Assembly: GCA_030150135.1 (NCBI GenBank)
Contig: JASLGO010000077.1
Span: forward strand, 1 to 15,680
Reading direction: 5' to 3'
Source: Aquirhabdus sp.
GTDB taxonomy: Bacteria; Pseudomonadota; Gammaproteobacteria; Pseudomonadales; Moraxellaceae
Length of the DNA: 15,680 nucleotides
The translations under genes and the position numbers were made by a program. The notes beneath the pieces were generated by a model. That model searched no databases, was not told the DNA's origin, and saw only the letters and a program-made list of their open reading frames with translations. Position 1 is the stretch's first letter, and every line of letters begins with the position of its first letter. Positions 13,019-15,680 of this stretch are shown here, piece by piece.

Positions 13019-13510
13019 ATGAAAACTGATGAAAACAAAACACCTTCAGTCACCATCCAAAATCTTGAAGCCGCATTTGCGGGCGAATCTATGGCACATA
13101 TCAAATACCGCTACTTTGCCAAACTTGCACGCGAAATGGGTGACGAAGACACTGCAAAAATCTTTGAAGAAACCGCTTCACAAGAAGTTTTACACGCCTT
13201 CGGGCATCTAGATTTGCTTTACCCAAAAGCACAAATGACTCCAGCTAAGGCATTGCAAATTGCCATCGAAGGTGAAACTTATGAATACACCGAAATGTAT
13301 CCTAAATTCCGCCATCTTGCCGTTGAAGAAGGCAATCATGCCGCAGTTGCTGAATATGATGAGCAAATTGAAGAATCTCGCGTTCATGCTAGCCAATTCC
13401 AAGCGATTCTGGAAAAAGCAGCAAAACGCTTCGGTGCATTAGCAAAAGTGGAAGAACGCCATGCTAATCACTATCAGCAAGCGCTAGATGCACTTACGGC
13501 AAAAAACTAA
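13019..13510 (+). CDS. rubrerythrin-family protein without rubredoxin domain
   Basis: Rubrerythrins are diiron proteins of the ferritin-like fold that reduce hydrogen peroxide with electrons from rubredoxin. This 163-residue protein keeps the four-helix part: FAGESMAHIKY with Glu23, EETASQEVLHA with Glu56 and His59, GETYEYTEMYPKF with Glu86 and Glu89, and a late helix VEERHANHY (144-152) with an ExxH pattern. The C-terminal rubredoxin domain of classical rubrerythrin is absent, with no CxxC anywhere. The spacing between the third and last helix is long, so the exact ligand set is uncertain. The ATG is preceded by AAGG at 5 bases. A separate rubredoxin gene lies 224 bp downstream and may supply the missing electron carrier. 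Confidence 0.88.
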   Translation: MKTDENKTPSVTIQNLEAAFAGESMAHIKYRYFAKLAREMGDEDTAKIFEETASQEVLHAFGHLDLLYPKAQMTPAKALQIAIEGETYEYTEMYPKFRHLAVEEGNHAAVAEYDEQIEESRVHASQFQAILEKAAKRFGALAKVEERHANHYQQALDALTAKN

Positions 13511-13647
13511 AGACGAATGAGATTTAGACAATAGCTCAAGTCAATTAGCATCCTAAAATGAATTTATTCAAAACTTATTTGGCGTTTCACAAGGAAAATG
13601 AGGATTCTGAACAAAGTTTTTAGGTTTCTGATTCAACATAAAGGCTG

Positions 13648-13653
13648 TATAAT
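13648..13653 (+). promoter_or_regulatory. promoter -10 box of rubA
   Basis: A perfect TATAAT follows GGCTG. The -35 region 17 bases upstream (TTTCTG) is poor. Transcription would begin near 13660 and give a 75-nt leader before rubA, so rubA probably does not depend only on read-through from the rubrerythrin gene. Confidence 0.5.
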
Positions 13654-13734
13654 CGCAGCGAATTTAAGCACCCTGTTTTCAAGCAAACCAAACCTTGATG
13701 GTCAGCGTGATGCGAGTGCCCTACGGAGAAAGTA

Positions 13735-13899
13735 ATGAAAAAGTACCAATGTATCGTTTGTGGTTGGATTTATGATGAAGCACTAGGCTGGCCAGATGAT
13801 GGTATTCCAGCTGGAACATTGTGGGATGATATTCCAGATTCTTGGGTTTGCCCAGACTGTGGCGTGGGTAAAGCTGACTTTGAAATGATCGAAGTCTAA
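13735..13899 (+). CDS. rubA: rubredoxin (54 residues)
   Basis: Rubredoxin is a small one-iron electron carrier. The product has the two metal-binding knuckles CIVCG (Cys6, Cys9) and CPDCG (Cys39, Cys42), the aromatic core (Trp11, Tyr13, Trp30, Trp37) and the normal length of 54 residues, and it closely resembles the Acinetobacter RubA that serves alkane hydroxylase. GGAGAAAGTA gives a good ribosome binding site. It is followed by a structured intergenic element and rubB, the likely reductase, and preceded by a rubrerythrin lacking its own rubredoxin domain. So it may feed electrons to an alkane monooxygenase, to rubrerythrin, or both; the sequence cannot decide. It is short enough to be missed by length-filtered ORF lists. 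Confidence 0.96.
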   Translation: MKKYQCIVCGWIYDEALGWPDDGIPAGTLWDDIPDSWVCPDCGVGKADFEMIEV

Positions 13900-13932
13900 T
13901 CAACGCTAACTGCTGACAGTTATACAAAAACA

Positions 13933-14000
13933 CGCTTTGGAATTGAGAATTTTTGCTACTGCCACTTGTGTGCATAGCTTCTTGATACAAAGCGTTTTTT
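13933..14000 (+). ncRNA. structured element with T-run between rubA and rubB
   Basis: CGCTTTG (13933-13939) pairs with CAAAGCG (13988-13994), directly followed by six T (13995-14000). Between the arms a nested stem joins GCTA and TGC (13955-13962) with GCA and TAGC (13972-13978). The whole may be a terminator with an unusually long loop that ends the rubA transcript or lets part of it read into rubB. A small RNA processed from the rubA 3' end is another option. Confidence 0.45.
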
Positions 14001-14020
14001 ATTTCTCAATGAATCATTCT

Positions 14021-14026
14021 TATAAT
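14021..14026 (+). promoter_or_regulatory. promoter -10 box of rubB
   Basis: A perfect TATAAT lies about 20 bases after the T-run; a weak TTTATT (13998-14003) is 17 bases upstream as -35. A start near 14033 would put the hairpin at 14032-14049 right at the 5' end of the rubB mRNA. Confidence 0.45.
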
Positions 14027-14031
14027 CAGTA

Positions 14032-14049
14032 GCTTTTGTAAACAAAAGC
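14032..14049 (+). other. perfect hairpin at the expected 5' end of the rubB transcript
   Basis: GCTTTTG and CAAAAGC form a perfect 7-bp stem with a TAAA loop. It could protect the mRNA 5' end or, as DNA, serve as an operator overlapping the transcription start. Confidence 0.4.
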
Positions 14050-14070
14050 ATCATCAAAATGGACACTACT

Positions 14071-15246
14071 ATGAATCCTATCGTCGTCGTTGGCTCTGGT
14101 ATGGCTGGTTACACACTGGCGCGTGAACTTCGTAAGCTCAGTGCAGATGCACCACTCCTCATCATCACTGCTGATGATGCGATTAACTATTCAAAACCTG
14201 TTCTTTCCAATGCACTGAGTGGTGGTAAACACCCTGACCAAATCGGTATGGGCGATCATGCAAAAATGACCGAGCAGCTTAAAGCCTCGATCATGGCACA
14301 CACCCATGTTTTAGAAATTGACAAAACTGCAAAAACACTGACACTGCGGAATGATGCTGGAATCATCACTCAGCCTTATGAGAAATTGGTTCTCGCTGTG
14401 GGTGCAAACCCTATTAAATTGCCAATTTCTGGTGATGGCGCTTCTGAAGTTTATGCAATTAACTCTCTCATCCATTACAAAACATTCCACGCTGCACTCG
14501 CACAAAAAGATCAAAAGCGTGTATTGCTGCTCGGTGCTGGACTCATCGGCTGTGAATTTGCCAATGATTTGCTCACAACTGATCATGAAGTGACTGTAGT
14601 TGATCTTGCACCTCGTCCACTCGGTCGCCTACTTCCAGAAGAAGTTGCGACTGCATTCCAAAAACAATTGGAAGCAAAGGGCATTCGCTTTGCGCTTGGC
14701 ACCACTGTACAAAATATTGAACACGTATCAAATGGACTTAAAGTTGATCTGGCAAATGGTCAATCCTTTGAAGTGGATATTGTGCTCTCTGCTGTTGGTT
14801 TACGTCCAAATACTGAACTTGCGCATGCAGCAGGTATCAAAATCAATCGCGGTATTGAAGTCGGTCAATCACTAGAAACCAGTGAAGCAGATATTTACGC
14901 AATGGGTGACTGTGCAGAAGTGGAAGGTCACTTATTACCTTACGTCATGCCACTGATGCAACAAGCACGTGCATTGGCTCAAACATTAATAGGCAATCCA
15001 AGCATGGTTCACTACCCTGCAATGCCTGTCAGTGTAAAAACACCTGCTGCGCCGCTCGTAGTTTTACCACCGCCAATGGATGCTAACGTGACATGGGAAT
15101 TTGAAGTATTGGAAGACGGTATGATTGCCAAAGCCTTAACTGGTGAAGTCTTGCAAGGATTTGTCCTGCTTGGTGCAACTGCGACTAAACAACGTTTAGC
15201 ATTAACCAAATTAGTTCCTGATTTGATGGCTGTTCCAGCAGTTTAA
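14071..15246 (+). CDS. rubB: rubredoxin-NAD(+) reductase
   Basis: RubB is an FAD flavoprotein that passes electrons from NADH to rubredoxin. The 391-residue product has the N-terminal FAD dinucleotide fold PIVVVGSGMAGYTLA (3-17), the NYSKPVLSNAL active-site region, a second, NADH-binding fold LLLGAGLIGCEFAND, the ATG-like LAVGANP and the late FAD motif IYAMGDCAEV, and it ends in the KQRLALTKLVPDL tail typical of Acinetobacter RubB. I chose ATG 14071 (MNPIVVVGSG) because Acinetobacter homologues start there (MHPIV); ATG 14059 would add four residues and has no better ribosome site. Together with rubA it forms the NADH-rubredoxin branch. A terminator follows 25 bp after the stop. Confidence 0.94.
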   Translation: MNPIVVVGSGMAGYTLARELRKLSADAPLLIITADDAINYSKPVLSNALSGGKHPDQIGMGDHAKMTEQLKASIMAHTHVLEIDKTAKTLTLRNDAGIITQPYEKLVLAVGANPIKLPISGDGASEVYAINSLIHYKTFHAALAQKDQKRVLLLGAGLIGCEFANDLLTTDHEVTVVDLAPRPLGRLLPEEVATAFQKQLEAKGIRFALGTTVQNIEHVSNGLKVDLANGQSFEVDIVLSAVGLRPNTELAHAAGIKINRGIEVGQSLETSEADIYAMGDCAEVEGHLLPYVMPLMQQARALAQTLIGNPSMVHYPAMPVSVKTPAAPLVVLPPPMDANVTWEFEVLEDGMIAKALTGEVLQGFVLLGATATKQRLALTKLVPDLMAVPAV

Positions 15247-15271
15247 GTTATAGCGTAAAAAAGTACACACG

Positions 15272-15304
15272 AAAAAATACCTGCGAATATGCAGGTATTT
15301 TTTT
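15272..15304 (+). terminator. intrinsic terminator of rubB
   Basis: AAAAAATACCTGC (15272-15284) and GCAGGTATTTTTT (15291-15303) form a 13-bp stem with a GAATAT loop and a T-run. Confidence 0.92.
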
Positions 15305-15312
15305 GCTTTTAT

Positions 15313-15336
15313 AAGGACAGGTTTGGAGCCTGCCTT
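15313..15336. other. small hairpin between rubB and tuf terminators
   Basis: AAGG-CAGG pairs with CCTG-CCTT over 8 bases, with one bulged A and a 7-base loop. No T-run follows, and no role is apparent. Confidence 0.3.
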
Positions 15337-15434
15337 AAATATATAACTATTCCAATGAACTATGATTCTTTATTGATTAGAATGGTTTTTCTGATCACCA
15401 CAAAAGAAAATCAAATAGCGAACAGATATAACGC

Positions 15435-15466
15435 AAAACGCCTGATGCATTGCATCAGGCGTTTTT
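15435..15466 (-). terminator. bidirectional intrinsic terminator downstream of tuf
   Basis: AAAACGCCTGATG (15435-15447) and CATCAGGCGTTTT (15453-15465) form a perfect stem with a CATTG loop and T-rich ends on both strands. It ends the tuf transcript about 75 bases after its stop and also backs up rubB termination. Confidence 0.9.
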
Positions 15467-15539
15467 AACGAGTTTAAAAATAGGATTCAAATTTTAGACT
15501 AAAACTATCAACCTATTTTTAAGACTTGGGTTCTTAAAA

Positions 15540-15680
15540 TTATTTAAGAACTTTAGCAACTACACCCGCACCAACAGTACGACCACCTTCACGGATCGCA
15601 AAACGTAGACCTGGATCCATCGCGATTGGGTGGATCAATTCTACTGTCATTTGAATGTTGTCACCTGGCATAACCATTTC
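15540..15680 (-). CDS. tuf: elongation factor Tu, C-terminal fragment
   Basis: The last 46 codons of EF-Tu are present, running in from the right edge: EMVMPGDN, VELIHPIAMDPGLRFAIREG and GRTVGAGVVAKVLK, ending in TAA. This is the highly conserved third beta-barrel domain that contacts aminoacyl-tRNA. EF-Tu delivers aminoacyl-tRNA to the ribosome with GTP. Acinetobacter genomes carry two tuf copies, and which one this is cannot be told from the fragment. Confidence 0.98.
   Translation of the reverse strand, partial: EMVMPGDNIQMTVELIHPIAMDPGLRFAIREGGRTVGAGVVAKVLK

Noticed and set aside
14059..14070. Longer rubB start at ATG 14059
   Set aside because: It has no ribosome site and adds four residues before the conserved MxPIV start of Acinetobacter RubB.
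15356..15469. 37-codon plus-strand frame between rubB and tuf
   Set aside because: No ribosome site, and its 3' end runs through the tuf terminator stem, so it is most likely chance.

Overview
The window looks like chromosomal DNA of an Acinetobacter or a close Moraxellaceae relative. The base composition is AT-rich, GpsA carries an N-terminal extension of about 20 residues as I recall for Acinetobacter, RubA and RubB resemble the Acinetobacter rubredoxin and rubredoxin reductase, and type II secretion genes gspL and gspM sit beside gpsA and sixA. I see no insertion sequence, phage gene, CRISPR array, rRNA or tRNA.

Left part (1-6230): the window opens in the first 15 codons of pntA (minus strand), followed by about 370 bp without a gene. 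A tightly packed minus-strand block then runs, in transcription order, PhaC-like alpha/beta hydrolase, YdjA-type nitroreductase, gpsA, sixA, gspL, gspM and a small membrane protein. A good promoter (6122-6149) lies at its head. ATGA overlaps join hydrolase/nitroreductase and gspL/gspM. The products serve lipid precursor synthesis (GpsA), phosphohistidine signalling (SixA) and the inner-membrane platform of the type II secretion system (GspL, GspM).

Middle part (6185-9330): rtcB (RNA ligase) is followed three bases later by an unrecognised 56-residue gene and a 17-bp hairpin. Upstream of rtcB lies the most interesting region of the window: a roughly 250-nt untranslated leader. It has a promoter, a well-placed Shine-Dalgarno, a 10-codon leader peptide (MLFYRGNSLI), mutually exclusive stem-loops and a strong intrinsic terminator, all before the rtcB start. 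This is the layout of a translation-coupled transcription attenuator (or of a small RNA that also restricts read-through into rtcB). Because RtcB repairs cleaved tRNAs, a leader that reads tRNA supply would make regulatory sense; that part is inference. Upstream of the leader is an exported protein with two START-like (SRPBCC) halves.

Right part (9595-15680): argJ (arginine biosynthesis, minus strand) has its own promoter and terminator. A stand-alone, membrane-anchored FMN/3Fe-4S glutamate-synthase-like protein diverges from it. Next on the plus strand come a rubrerythrin without its rubredoxin domain, a separate rubredoxin (rubA) and a rubredoxin reductase (rubB), which together could carry electrons from NADH to rubrerythrin or to other rubredoxin acceptors such as alkane hydroxylase. 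A structured element ending in a T-run separates rubA from rubB. The window closes with convergent terminators and the last 46 codons of an EF-Tu gene (tuf, minus strand).
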